Part shown: positions 53,701-60,412 of the stretch, piece by piece
How positions within the stretch are numbered: the stretch's first letter is position 1
How the letters are laid out: every line of letters starts with the position of its first letter
Source of the DNA: Prolixibacteraceae bacterium
GTDB taxonomy: Bacteria; Bacteroidota; Bacteroidia; Bacteroidales; Prolixibacteraceae
Direction of reading: 5' to 3'
Length of the DNA: 64,000 nucleotides
Assembly (NCBI GenBank): GCA_019459485.1
Contig: JAIBEZ010000114.1
Location: 41,094-105,093, forward strand
Program-made: the position numbers and the translations under genes
The notes under the pieces: generated by a model
Databases searched by the model: none
Told to the model about the DNA's origin: nothing
What the model saw: only the letters and a program-made list of their open reading frames with translations

Positions 53701-55317
53701 AGCATTCAGGTCATAAATGTTTTTCATCATCAGTTTCCATGTCGGAAGTTTTGGTGATAAATTGGTGCCTTTGAGCAACTTCAGAACAAGTGTTTCAGGA
53801 GCATTGATCCCATCGGTGGAGAACTCCCCAACCTGATATATTTTTCCGTTTGCAGTATAATTGTATGCAACCGCCAATATTTCATCGGTGTTTAACGACG
53901 AACGCAGCGAAATGTAGCCAAGATTTGGATTGATGGTGTATTCCGACTCGTTTAACAAACGGGCCTGTTCAATTTTCTCGAAATCCTGACCACCGCTAAA
54001 CTTATCGATAGCCAATGGCGAAAGCGTTTTGTTGATATTGTCAGACTGCCTGATGGCCGAGTAAGTGGTAATCATTTCCTGGTAAACGCCGTTGGCATCG
54101 TTGAAAGGATAGACCGTTTCGGGGTACTGAAAACCGGGGTTTTCCTGAAAAGCACCTATTTTATTGTAGATGTTCGGATCGTGCTCGCCCAAATCCATGA
54201 ATGCAAGGATGTTGCGGGCTTCAGTAAAATTGCTCGATTTGTTGGTTACCCAGACTTCAATTTTATTGATTGTAACCGATGAACGCACAACTGGCAGAGT
54301 TTGAAGTGCGCCATTGTAACTGTCGCGGAAATACTGCGCAAGAAAAAAGTGACGATTGGCATCATAATCAGACGCAGCAATTTCAAAAGTTTTCTTCTGT
54401 GCCCCGCCTTCCGATTCAACCACCTGTGTTTCGCCCTTGTGCTGCGAGAAAATGGTTGTCAGGTTTAACTTTCCGAACTGCATCTCGGTTTTTACCCCGA
54501 AAAGATTGGATCCGCCCGTGATCAGTGATCCGTTCAGCGGAAGCGAAACATTTCCGGCTTCAATCTTTTTGATGATCTGATCCTCGTCGCCGGTATAGCC
54601 GAGGTTCATTTTATTTTCGTAGTCGAAAGTGGCTTCGGTATTGTAGTTGACGCGCATTTCCATGCGGTCGCCTATTTTACCCATCACATTCATCTGTATT
54701 TTCTGGTCGAAATCGAAAGTCGGAACTTTACGCAAACGCTCCGGAATGGTAGGATTTCCGGTTTCATTCATCTGGTAGCCAAAGCTAACTTCCACATATC
54801 CCTGCGGACGGATGTCGATGGTGTTGCTTCCGAAAATTTTACTGAATGTTTCACCGCCAATGGTAAGGCGTGGTATTAAACCACCTTTGTCTTCAATACC
54901 CTTTATTCTGGTTTGGTTGCGCCAGTAATTCTGCACCGACTGTTCAAAATCGTATTTCTGAAACTCTTTTCTCGACATTGTTTTTGGCAACCTGAAATTG
55001 AGGTCGCCAATCTTTTCGGTAAAAATATACTCGCCGGTAACCGGGTCGTATTCTATTTCAGTACGAATATTTGAAGGCCGTTTCAGGAACAGTTTGGCAC
55101 TGTCTTTTTTATCGGGGAATGCAAAAGCCGGTTCATCTTTAAATTGGTACGGCAATACGCCAACGGTATCAATTTCGACCGTGTCAGCTGGAATGTCAAG
55201 GAAAGTAAATTCATTGTAATTCCTGACGGTTGTTCTTGATTCCGTGGGATTTCCGCCAAAAGCATAAACAAAAGATACAATAAGTATTAGAAGTATTTTT
55301 CTGTAGTACTTTTTCAA
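47779..55317 (-). CDS. sprA: Type IX secretion translocon SprA/Sov
   Basis: A 2512-residue outer-membrane protein. SprA forms the giant beta-barrel through which T9SS cargo crosses the outer membrane. The N-terminus is a signal peptide (MKKYYRKILLILIVSFVYAFGG). SprA-type blocks are FRLPKTMSRKEFQKYDFEQSVQNYWR, GGETFSKIFGSNTIDIRPQGYVEVSFGY, NYNTEATFDYENKMNLGYTGDEDQIIKKIEAGNVSLPLNGSLI and, late, TITEILSNEMVFGLGYRF-like strands ending FKTSNTNFGVSFRFTLAQ. The start codon appears to be TTG at 55317: no ATG precedes the signal peptide in frame. It starts 22 bases after ruvA, a neighbourhood conserved in this phylum. Confidence 0.95.
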   Translation of the reverse strand: MKKYYRKILLILIVSFVYAFGGNPTESRTTVRNYNEFTFLDIPADTVEIDTVGVLPYQFKDEPAFAFPDKKDSAKLFLKRPSNIRTEIEYDPVTGEYIFTEKIGDLNFRLPKTMSRKEFQKYDFEQSVQNYWRNQTRIKGIEDKGGLIPRLTIGGETFSKIFGSNTIDIRPQGYVEVSFGYQMNETGNPTIPERLRKVPTFDFDQKIQMNVMGKIGDRMEMRVNYNTEATFDYENKMNLGYTGDEDQIIKKIEAGNVSLPLNGSLITGGSNLFGVKTEMQFGKLNLTTIFSQHKGETQVVESEGGAQKKTFEIAASDYDANRHFFLAQYFRDSYNGALQTLPVVRSSVTINKIEVWVTNKSSNFTEARNILAFMDLGEHDPNIYNKIGAFQENPGFQYPETVYPFNDANGVYQEMITTYSAIRQSDNINKTLSPLAIDKFSGGQDFEKIEQARLLNESEYTINPNLGYISLRSSLNTDEILAVAYNYTANGKIYQVGEFSTDGINAPETLVLKLLKGTNLSPKLPTWKLMMKNIYDLNAYQLTNEEFVLDIMYQNDQTGTYINYLPEGRLDGHILLNVLNLDKLNSQLDVMRDGVFDYVEGITVNSSSGKIIFPVLEPFGKHLADSIGDPSLISKYVYSTLYDSTRTVAEQDAEHNKFKLKGSYKGSSSSEIMVGSQNLARGSVKVTSGGRALTENIDYTVDYTSGIVKIINSGLLESGTPISVSTESQDLFSMQRKTMLGAHANYAFSDRFNLGATVLHMQERPLTQKVNYGDDPISNTMLGLDASFSNESLLLTKLIDKLPFYSTKAPSSISFDGEVAQLIPGHSSVIKKSGTAYIDDFEATKTSIDLKTRSAWVLASTPQKQAMFPEAETNDDHIYGFNRGKLAWYIIDPLFLRSSPTTPDHIKNDKKLQSNHLVREIYEKEIFPDRETPVGLPTNIPVFDLAFYPQERGPYNYDSEPSRFSQGVNADGTLRDPESRWAGIMRSIQTSDFEAANIEFIEFWVMDPFINDSLETATGGDLYFNLGDVSEDVLKDSRKSFENGLPITAELSNVDTTLWGRVSTLQSLVREFDNSVTSRQYQDLGFNGMNDNDERVFHQSYLETMKDILNQDALAKVNADPSGDNYHYYRGSDYDQQKLGIMERYKNFNGPQGNSPTAEMSPESYPTSASTQPDIEDINGDNTLNEYERYYQYKISIRREDMVIGKNSIADIREVKDLKLKDGSVSNVKWYQFKIPVKSPDEAIGSINDFKSIRFMRMFMKGFSEPTVLRFATLDLVRADWRKYTKDVDGKLGALSPNTQFDISAVNIEENASRKPVNYVLPPGIERVIDPANPQLRQLNEQSLLLRAIDLEEGEARAAYKSLSMDFRNYKRLQMEVHAEGIAGSPLKDNDVSMFVRIGSDYYNNYYEYEIPLSLTVPGLYSSDNEADRYAVWPDANRIDLKLEAFTDIKLKRNDELRQAGSSISMTTEYIVNEGIRTIKIKGNPNLGNVEVMMVGIRYNDIDANNYGPRSVEMWLNELRLSDFEEGGGWAATGRVTARLADLGSVIFAGRHRSSGFGSIDQKVNERAMDDLTEVDISANLELGKFFPEKAQVRIPLYLGYSESKSNPKYNPLDPDIKMKDALDMAGGKAERDSIKQLAQDLVTRKSFNLTNVKIDKSSKSGKPKIWDPTNFSVTYSYNELMRRSINIEQNLDKNYRGLFSYNFNGRPEAFEPFKKTKILNSKALRLVKDFNIYPMPSQFSFRTDIWRHYNEIQLRNISNPNMIIPRTFNKDFIWNRYFDLRYNLTRSLQFDFSSQNTSRIDEPEGRINRNDDDYQMKKDSILTNLYNLGRPTLYHHMLNATYMVPINKLPLLDWTSLSSTYRGMYDWQAGPVTDKSIVLGNVIENSRQMQLNGQLNLVTLYNKVGFLKEVNQKYGTSSRQTQRMQRPRPGQAAQPRQQAGDAAAKDAPKVKEVQYTVDNVRLKAKTPKSIFHKLKTQDVEVTAVDKDGTKVDGEMTVVNENRVSFTSEKSVASVKFIVKGKVEQNKDLGLKILQYSARALMSVRSISLSYSSTDGTVMPGFMPVPRVFGSGSYTPEGSVLGPSVAPGIPFLMGWQDKDFALKAAKNGWITRDTSLNSPFVMSHSETFNIRANVEPFPDLRIDVNANRTYSERTTEFYNYDSSRDQFDPVNKSVRGNFTMSINTMKTAFSKMGNNSDAPASEAFQNLKDYRIVIAERIAGQRVGNNLAGYNPGDKDPLTGFPVGYGPTSPQVMVPAFIAAYTGQTPDKVALSPFPSIKYMRPNWRVTYEGMVQQSEFLKRYLKTLSFNHAYRSSYNVGSFISNLDYDEKLYGDGFSYVRNTLGDFIGPNDINSVSISEQFSPLINMDITWINDFETRVELKSSRNLALSFANNQITEILSNEMVFGLGYRFTRMDLIIKTKKSQKAYSNDLNVRADLSFRKNKTILRKIVEQDEQLTAGQGSVTLKTTADYMLSDRFQLRLYFDKIINNPYKGSFKTSNTNFGVSFRFTLAQ

Positions 55318-55339
55318 TTCCGAAAACTTTTTTTTCTGA

Positions 55340-55921
55340 TTAAAGGCTTTTCAAGGCTTGTTTTATCACACTTTCAACTGACTGTTTTGGATTTGCAGTC
55401 AAAATTTTATCCAGTTCTTTTTCAACCGGCTTCTTTGCAAATCCCAGCATTATTAAAGCAGATAACGCTTCGTTTCGTAATGTATTGTCTGCCGAAGCTA
55501 CAATTTGTTCGCTTGCAGGCGACTTTCCAACTTTATCCTTTAAATCTATAATTACACGTTGAGCGGTTTTGATTCCGATGCCCTTGATACTTTTCAGCAA
55601 GTTTACATTTTCAGTCAGGATGGCGCTCCTGATTTCGTCGGGAGAAAGTGATGAAAACATCATGATCGCTGTATTTGACCCGATCCCACTCACCGAAATG
55701 AGCATTCTGAAAAGTTCCCTTTCGGTTTCAGCAAAAAAACCATACAACAGGTGTGCATCTTCGCGAATTACCTGATGGATATATAGCTTTGCAGTTTCGT
55801 TGCCGTGAAGCTGTGTGTAGGTATTGAGCGAAATATGTATAAAGTAGCCTACCGAATTGGCCTCCAGTATAATATGCGATGGTTTCAGCGTGGCAACAGC
55901 TCCCTTGATATATTCGAACAT
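55340..55921 (-). CDS. ruvA: Holliday junction branch-migration protein RuvA
   Basis: A 193-residue protein. Domain I is an OB fold (MFEYIKGAVATLKPSHIILE, VGYFIHISLNTY), domain II has the two helix-hairpin-helix motifs (ISVSGIGSNTAIMMFS and IKGIGIKTAQRVIIDLKDKV), and domain III is the C-terminal RuvB-binding helix bundle (LRNEALSALIMLGFAKKPVEKELDKIL). It recruits RuvB to Holliday junctions. It lies 14 bases after pdxA and 22 bases before sprA. Confidence 0.95.
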   Translation of the reverse strand: MFEYIKGAVATLKPSHIILEANSVGYFIHISLNTYTQLHGNETAKLYIHQVIREDAHLLYGFFAETERELFRMLISVSGIGSNTAIMMFSSLSPDEIRSAILTENVNLLKSIKGIGIKTAQRVIIDLKDKVGKSPASEQIVASADNTLRNEALSALIMLGFAKKPVEKELDKILTANPKQSVESVIKQALKSL

Positions 55922-55935
55922 ACACTAATCAGGTA

Positions 55936-57033
55936 TTAAATTCCGTCTTCAATCGCCTCAAAATCAACCGACTCGTCAACCTGACCCTGATTGATTTCAT
56001 ATTTTTTCAATGGATTTTTTGTAATTTCCTTGTATCGGGCTCTGTTCTTGAAAATATCAATCGCAAGATACAACGACTCGCGGAACGAATCAGGCGATGC
56101 TTTGTCTTCGCCTGCAATGTTAAAAGCCGTGCCGTGTGCTGGTGAAGTGCGGATAATCGGCAATCCGGCGGTATAATTTACGCCCCGTTCGAAGGCTGCC
56201 ATTTTAAATGGAATCAAACCCTGATCGTGGTACATGGCCAATATGGCATCAAATTTCACAAAGTCGCCGGAACCGAAAAAACCATCGGCCGGATACGGGC
56301 CAATCGCAATAATTCCTTCGTCTTTGGCTCTTTGGATGGCTGGAATGATGATGTCATTTTCTTCATTCCCGAGCAAACCATTGTCTCCTGCATGTGGGTT
56401 CAGCCCAAGTACTGCTATTCGGGGACGTTTGATGAAAAAATCTTTTTCGATCGACTGGTTGATGATGCGCAACTTACTCAGAATTGCTCCCTTGGTAATT
56501 TTCGAGGAAATTTCCGAAATTGGAACATGACCTGCTACTACACCAATCTTCATTGATTCGCTTACCATGAGCATTACAAAATCACGGGCATTAAAGCGTT
56601 CTGCCAAATATTCGGTATGACCCGGAAAGCTAAATTTTTCCGATTGTATATTGTCTTTGTTGATCGGTGCAGTTATCAGTGCATCAATATCTCCGTTTTT
56701 AAGGTCTTCAACTGCTTTTTCCAAAGCCATGTAGGAGGCTTCACCGGCCATTTCGCTCGATTTACCAAGTTCAACACGAATGTTGTCGTCGATGCAGTTG
56801 ATGATGTTGGCTTTTCTGGAATCAGCTTCGCTGGCAGTACGGATATGGTTAAAATTGAAAGTCTCGATATTTAACGCTTTCTTATGGTAGGCAGCCACCT
56901 TTGGCGATCCGTAAACAATCGGGATACACATTTCAAGGATACGGGGTTCCATCAATGTTTTTATAATCACTTCGTAACCAATCCCATTGATGTCACCCTG
57001 TGAAATGCCAATCACTATTTTATCTCGTTTCAT
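55936..57033 (-). CDS. pdxA: 4-hydroxythreonine-4-phosphate dehydrogenase
   Basis: A 365-residue enzyme of DXP-dependent pyridoxal phosphate synthesis. It shows IGISQGDINGIGYEVIIK at the N-terminus, LITAPINKDNIQSEKFSFPGHTEYLAE (substrate and metal His), LGLNPHAGDNGLLGNEE and AMYHDQGLIPFKMAAFERGVNYTAGLPIIRTSPAHGTAFNIAG. It is about 35 residues longer than the E. coli protein, through insertions common in Bacteroidota. It is the first gene of the unit pdxA-ruvA-sprA-methyltransferase and has a consensus promoter. Confidence 0.95.
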   Translation of the reverse strand: MKRDKIVIGISQGDINGIGYEVIIKTLMEPRILEMCIPIVYGSPKVAAYHKKALNIETFNFNHIRTASEADSRKANIINCIDDNIRVELGKSSEMAGEASYMALEKAVEDLKNGDIDALITAPINKDNIQSEKFSFPGHTEYLAERFNARDFVMLMVSESMKIGVVAGHVPISEISSKITKGAILSKLRIINQSIEKDFFIKRPRIAVLGLNPHAGDNGLLGNEENDIIIPAIQRAKDEGIIAIGPYPADGFFGSGDFVKFDAILAMYHDQGLIPFKMAAFERGVNYTAGLPIIRTSPAHGTAFNIAGEDKASPDSFRESLYLAIDIFKNRARYKEITKNPLKKYEINQGQVDESVDFEAIEDGI

Positions 57034-57088
57034 TCGTTTTTTTCCTTAATTGATGATTATTCGTTGAATAGTCCTTTTTTATGCAGCG

Positions 57089-57120
57089 CAAATTTAATCT
57101 ATTATTTAGACTATTTCAAA
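57089..57120 (-). promoter_or_regulatory. Consensus promoter of the pdxA-ruvA-sprA unit
   Basis: On the minus strand TTTG (57120-57117), exactly 20 bases, then TAAATTTG (57096-57089). Both elements match the Bacteroidota vegetative consensus in full. The expected start of transcription is near 57083, about 50 bases before pdxA. Confidence 0.7.
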
Positions 57121-57146
57121 GTTGCTGTTACTTCGTCACCCAAAGA

Positions 57147-57647
57147 TCAGAAGATAATCAGAATAACCACTAATAAGATCAGCAACATAAATAAAATGAA
57201 TTGATTGCGCACAAACAGTCCCAGAAGCAAAAGTATTTCAATTTCTTCGGTACATGCGGTATAAACTTCGATGGTGCCTTTGTCTTTTGACAGCAACTCG
57301 TTGCTTTGGTAGGTAATTAACTCATCACCATTGAATTTCCATGACCAGCGCGATTGCCAGAAATTTTTCACTTCAAGTTCAAACCGCTTCCCGTTGATAA
57401 TGATATCGCTTTTCGGATTAAAAAGGTTCACCATGATGGTTCCCAAAAGTTCCTGGGTGTTGCCGTCATAAATCTCCAGTTTGGAAAGGAAGAACTCACG
57501 GCTCAGAATAAACCTTCGTCCCTTTATCATGCCATGGGCTTTCGAACCAATAAGGCTTTCCCATACAATCGAACCAATATGATTTGATCCATGAGTGATT
57601 TCAAGTTGATTCTTAAAAATTCCTTTCGACCAAATATATCTTTCCAT
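57147..57647 (-). CDS. Hypothetical protein with C-terminal membrane tail
   Basis: A 166-residue protein. Residues 1-125 look like a beta-rich soluble domain with repeated aromatic and basic strands (ERYIWSKGIFKNQLEITHGSNHIGSI, AHGMIKGRRFILSREFF, FWQSRWSWKFNGDELITY). The C-terminus has two hydrophobic stretches (EEIEILLLLGLFVRNQFI and LFMLLILLVVILIIF) that would anchor it in a membrane. I do not recognise the family. The start is set by a perfect AGGAGG (57653-57658) six bases before the ATG, rare in this window; a TTG six codons upstream is rejected. Confidence 0.75.
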   Translation of the reverse strand: MERYIWSKGIFKNQLEITHGSNHIGSIVWESLIGSKAHGMIKGRRFILSREFFLSKLEIYDGNTQELLGTIMVNLFNPKSDIIINGKRFELEVKNFWQSRWSWKFNGDELITYQSNELLSKDKGTIEVYTACTEEIEILLLLGLFVRNQFILFMLLILLVVILIIF

Positions 57648-57689
57648 GGTTTCCTCCTGTTTCAAGCAGCGCCAAGTTACGAAAAAAAA

Positions 57690-58490
57690 TTAGTCACAGT
57701 CGTCGCCCATATTCAGCAATTCAACTTTTCGGAAATCAACCGGGTGGCTTTCGGCCTGAAGTGAAATAGTACCTTTTTTAAGTAGTTTATTGCCGTCGGC
57801 CGGAAGTAATTTGAGGTAATTCGGGTCGCGGTCGTCCAATTGCGGCTTTGCATACTCCATAACAATCTGTCCGTCAACAATATGCTTGATAATAGAATCG
57901 CCACAAACTTCAAGTTCAACAGTCACCCACCGGTCACCATGATATGTTTTTGAAGTTGAATTGGTACAATGCTGTGTCCAAAGTGAATCATTTAAAACCA
58001 CATTGGTGCCGGGCGTGCATAAATTTAGGGTCGAACGTTCATCGGTTCCGTTTCCGCCTAAAAGCTGAACTTCAATGGAAACCGGAAAATCCTGGGTTAC
58101 TTCCATACTTTCGGCACTTTGCCCATGAATCATTATTCCACTATTGCGGAATGCCCAACCCGGACCTTCGGGAGCCTGGTCGCCAACAAACCGGTATTCT
58201 ACTCGGATTTTGTAATGTGAGTATTGCGTTTTATAGAAAATATGCCCAAAATGCCCATCGAATTTTTCGTACTGATCATACCTCACTTTCAGCAAACTAT
58301 CTTCCACCCTGAAAGTATTTCCAAAATTTTCATTCAAAGGAAATCCTGTAAATTTGACGTTCCAGTCTGTTAAATCCTTTCCGTTAAACAATTGAATCCA
58401 TCCTTCATTTTTTGGCTTTGGTGCGGTGCACGACATTATAAAAGCAGTAGCAACAAGAAAAAGAACAGTTTTTATTGAAAATCTTTTCAT
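57690..58490 (-). CDS. DUF1080 / 3-keto-disaccharide hydrolase-domain lipoprotein
   Basis: A 266-residue lipoprotein (MKRFSIKTVLFLVATAFIMSCTAP, lipobox IMSC) with a DUF1080 concanavalin-like domain. Typical parts are GWIQLFNGKDLTDWNVKFTG at the start, FRVEDSLLKVRYDQYEKFDGHFGHIFYK, PGWAFRNSGIMIHGQS, and the C-terminal GTISLQAESHPVDFRKVELLNM. Characterised members of the family hydrolyse 3-keto-disaccharides or bind sugars; the substrate here is unknown. The ATG at 58490 is chosen because it begins the signal sequence; a start 16 codons upstream would put a polar stretch before it. Confidence 0.88.
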   Translation of the reverse strand: MKRFSIKTVLFLVATAFIMSCTAPKPKNEGWIQLFNGKDLTDWNVKFTGFPLNENFGNTFRVEDSLLKVRYDQYEKFDGHFGHIFYKTQYSHYKIRVEYRFVGDQAPEGPGWAFRNSGIMIHGQSAESMEVTQDFPVSIEVQLLGGNGTDERSTLNLCTPGTNVVLNDSLWTQHCTNSTSKTYHGDRWVTVELEVCGDSIIKHIVDGQIVMEYAKPQLDDRDPNYLKLLPADGNKLLKKGTISLQAESHPVDFRKVELLNMGDDCD

Positions 58491-58578
58491 GATATTTTTT
58501 GGTTTTTGGTTTACGAATTGGAGTTGAAAGATAGCCATTAATTTTAAAAAATCTATTCCTAAAAGTTTGAGCTTTTCC

Positions 58579-58615
58579 TAAAAAACAAAGAGCTGGATTT
58601 GACTCCGGCTCTTTG
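58579..58615 (-). terminator. Terminator after the small Lys-rich gene
   Basis: CAAAGAGC (58586-58593) is perfectly complementary to GCTCTTTG (58608-58615), extended inside by GGA/TCC, and is followed on the minus strand by six T (58585-58580). It lies 38 bases past the stop of the 33-residue gene. Confidence 0.75.
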
Positions 58616-58653
58616 CTGAACGAATAAAAAATTAAGGAAAGACAAAAAAGACC

Positions 58654-58755
58654 TTATTTTTTGTCCTTTTTAGCCTTTTTTTCCAGCCTTTTTTCCTTTA
58701 ATGTTTTTGTAGGCTCCTTTTTTTCGTTCTTTCGGGTATCTACTCCTTTTGCCAT
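58654..58755 (-). CDS. 33-residue lysine-rich small protein
   Basis: A 33-codon ORF from ATG 58755 to TAA 58654-58656: MAKGVDTRKNEKKEPTKTLK, then EKRLEKKAKKDKK. About 40 percent of residues are Lys, with alternating charge (predicted pI above 10, helical). The opening MAKGVDTRKNEKKEP resembles very short proteins I recall in Bacteroidota genomes. It has its own downstream terminator and no antisense competitor. A nucleic-acid- or ribosome-binding role is only a guess from composition. Confidence 0.65.
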   Translation of the reverse strand: MAKGVDTRKNEKKEPTKTLKEKRLEKKAKKDKK

Positions 58756-58964
58756 GGCAATAAATTTTGTTGGTTATTATTCTAATTCTGAACTCGTAAG
58801 ATAAACTGAACATTCAGTGTTAGTCCTAAAACTGACACCAGATCAAATTTACCATTTTTCGGTTAAGAACAATAGCTAAAAATCAAAGTTATTGCTCCAC
58901 ACAAAAAAAAGATTAGTTCAGAATATTGAATAGGAATCACGTAAAACGATTTTGAAGCTTTTAG

Positions 58965-59333
58965 TTATGAGATCAGTGAATTGAAATCCATCTCGCCTCG
59001 ATTTTCTTTAATTTCATCCAAACGAAATATTCGAATTAAATTTCTATCCAATAATCCCATTAAAGGTTCTTCCAAAGAACCTAATCGGCCAACAACTAAC
59101 TCTTTATCGATTGTTGCCAATTTATTTAATCGGATTAGGGAGTCTTTTTTAAGTCCATTCAAATCCGAAGGTTGCAAAAGAACATCAAATTCAGTTTTCC
59201 ACTTCAGTTGTGTCATAATAAAAGCAACTGTTACATCTTCATCAGTCTCAATTAATATTACGGCAGGTCTGTTCTTTGCTCCTGAAAAATCAGAAAATGG
59301 AAACGGTATCAGAACAACATCGCCCTTGTTCAT
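58965..59333 (-). CDS. MazF/PemK-type toxin
   Basis: A 122-residue protein of the PemK/MazF fold, an mRNA interferase family. It shows the opening KGDVVLIPFPFSDFSGAKNRPAVIL, with the conserved Arg-Pro, then TVAFIMTQL and KKDSLIRLNKLATIDKELVVGRLGSL, where the catalytic Ser/Thr-Arg region lies. Its start overlaps the stop of the upstream partner by 4 bases (ATGA type), so the two are translationally coupled. Confidence 0.88.
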   Translation of the reverse strand: MNKGDVVLIPFPFSDFSGAKNRPAVILIETDEDVTVAFIMTQLKWKTEFDVLLQPSDLNGLKKDSLIRLNKLATIDKELVVGRLGSLEEPLMGLLDRNLIRIFRLDEIKENRGEMDFNSLIS

Positions 59334-59557
59334 TTGTATCTTTCCTTAAGATCGTTAACCGAATATAAATCTTCCTCTTCATTCAAATAACTGAACACCT
59401 TTGATTTTGAAGCCAATTCCTGAATTCCTTCCTGAAGAATCTGATCTTCAATTTTCTGCAAAAGAAAATCAGCAAAATCGTTGATCTCCTTTATCTTAAA
59501 ATCGGGCAATTGCCTGATTTTAAGCATCGTGTTTTCAATTAAATCATTTCTAACCAT
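59330..59557 (-). CDS. Putative antitoxin of the MazF/PemK pair
   Basis: A 75-residue, mostly helical and acidic protein (DLIENTMLKIRQLPDFKIKEINDFADFLLQKIED) with a C-terminal NEEEDLYSVNDLKERYK that could bind the toxin. The phrase KIRQLPDFKIKEINDFADFLLQKIE resembles DUF2281-type antitoxin N-termini. It overlaps the toxin gene by 4 bases, the standard antitoxin-first order. Confidence 0.8.
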   Translation of the reverse strand: MVRNDLIENTMLKIRQLPDFKIKEINDFADFLLQKIEDQILQEGIQELASKSKVFSYLNEEEDLYSVNDLKERYK

Positions 59558-59579
59558 GATCTGTTTTAATGTAATCTCA

Positions 59580-59587
59580 CAAATTTA
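59580..59587 (-). promoter_or_regulatory. Candidate -7 element of the MazF/PemK pair
   Basis: TAAATTTG on the minus strand is an exact -7 match; GTG replaces TTG at the -33 site after a 20-base spacer. Transcription would start about 16 bases before the antitoxin ATG. Confidence 0.5.
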
Positions 59588-59679
59588 CAATTTCAGTATT
59601 AATATGACACTTCCATCCTCTTTTTTATTGGAATGAAATTATTGAGCTAAATAATAAATGTCAAAATCAATATTAAAAC

Positions 59680-59703
59680 AAATTTAACCATCCGGTTAAA
59701 TTT
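59680..59703. promoter_or_regulatory. Operator 1 for the TetR regulator
   Basis: AAATTTAACC-ATCC-GGTTAAATTT is a perfect inverted repeat with 10-base arms and a 4-base centre. It lies just upstream of the -33 element of the tetR promoter. The core TTTAACC-N4-GGTTAAA recurs at 59758-59775. Confidence 0.75.
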
Positions 59704-59716
59704 TTTGGTCAAATAA

Positions 59717-59748
59717 TTTGGTGGATTCATTTTCATATTTTACTTTTG
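59717..59748 (+). promoter_or_regulatory. Consensus promoter of the tetR-efflux operon
   Basis: TTTG (59717-59720), exactly 20 bases, then TACTTTTG (59741-59748): a full match to the Bacteroidota consensus. The start site would be near 59755. Operator 1 flanks it upstream and operator 2 covers the start region. Confidence 0.75.
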
Positions 59749-59757
59749 ACCGCATGA

Positions 59758-59775
59758 TTTAACCAATCAGTTAAA
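59758..59775. promoter_or_regulatory. Operator 2 for the TetR regulator
   Basis: TTTAACC-AATC-AGTTAAA repeats operator 1 with one changed arm base. It overlaps the expected transcription start, 12 bases before the tetR ATG, so a bound repressor would block its own operon. Confidence 0.7.
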
Positions 59776-59786
59776 CTATCTAGATA

Positions 59787-60401
59787 ATGGAAACAAAAAA
59801 AGACAGTACCGAAGATAAAATTCTGGAAGCCGCAAAGAATGTGTTTGTTACCAAGGGAATGGACGGCGCCCGGATGCAGGAGATTGCAGACGAAGCCGGA
59901 ATTAATAAAGCTTTATTGCACTACTATTTCAGATCGAAAGAACGATTGTTCGAAGCCATTTTTGGCGAGATCATCAAATATGCTTTCCCGAAAATCACCC
60001 AGATTGTACAAGCCGATGGGCCGATCGTAACCAAAATCGAACAGATTATTGATGCCTATATTGAGTTGCTGATTAAACATCCCTTTATTCCCGGCTTTGT
60101 GATGAAAGAACTCAACCGCGATCCTTCCGGACTATTCAAAATAGTCGTCAAATTTGGTTTAAACCCGCAAGCTGTTTTTGATCACATTCAACTGGCAATG
60201 GATCGTGGCGAAATCATCAAAATGAAACCCCAGCATTTGGCGATCAATATTCTATCCATGTGCATTTTCCCATTTGCCGCAAGACCGATATTGAGCTTTG
60301 TAGTTTTTAAAGATGACCCGAAAGCCCTCGAAGCTTTTTATGCTGAACGGGCAGAGGTTATTAAAAAGTTCGTGATCGATGCCATAGTGGTTAAAAATTA
60401 A
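59787..60401 (+). CDS. TetR/AcrR family transcriptional regulator
   Basis: A 204-residue repressor. The N-terminal helix-turn-helix is typical: KILEAAKNVFVTKGMDGARMQEIADEAGINKALLHYYFRSKERLFEAIF (residues 11-59). The remaining helical part is the ligand and dimer domain. It is the first gene of an operon with a TolC-like protein (11-base gap), a HlyD-like adaptor and an ABC ATPase. Two matching palindromes around its promoter suggest autoregulation of the whole pump. The inducer is unknown. Confidence 0.94.
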   Translation: METKKDSTEDKILEAAKNVFVTKGMDGARMQEIADEAGINKALLHYYFRSKERLFEAIFGEIIKYAFPKITQIVQADGPIVTKIEQIIDAYIELLIKHPFIPGFVMKELNRDPSGLFKIVVKFGLNPQAVFDHIQLAMDRGEIIKMKPQHLAINILSMCIFPFAARPILSFVVFKDDPKALEAFYAERAEVIKKFVIDAIVVKN

Positions 60402-60412
60402 AACAGTTACAA

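Noticed and set aside
57648..57665. Upstream TTG start for the tail-anchored hypothetical protein
   Set aside because: It would place the perfect AGGAGG inside the coding region; the ATG at 57647 is correctly spaced from it.
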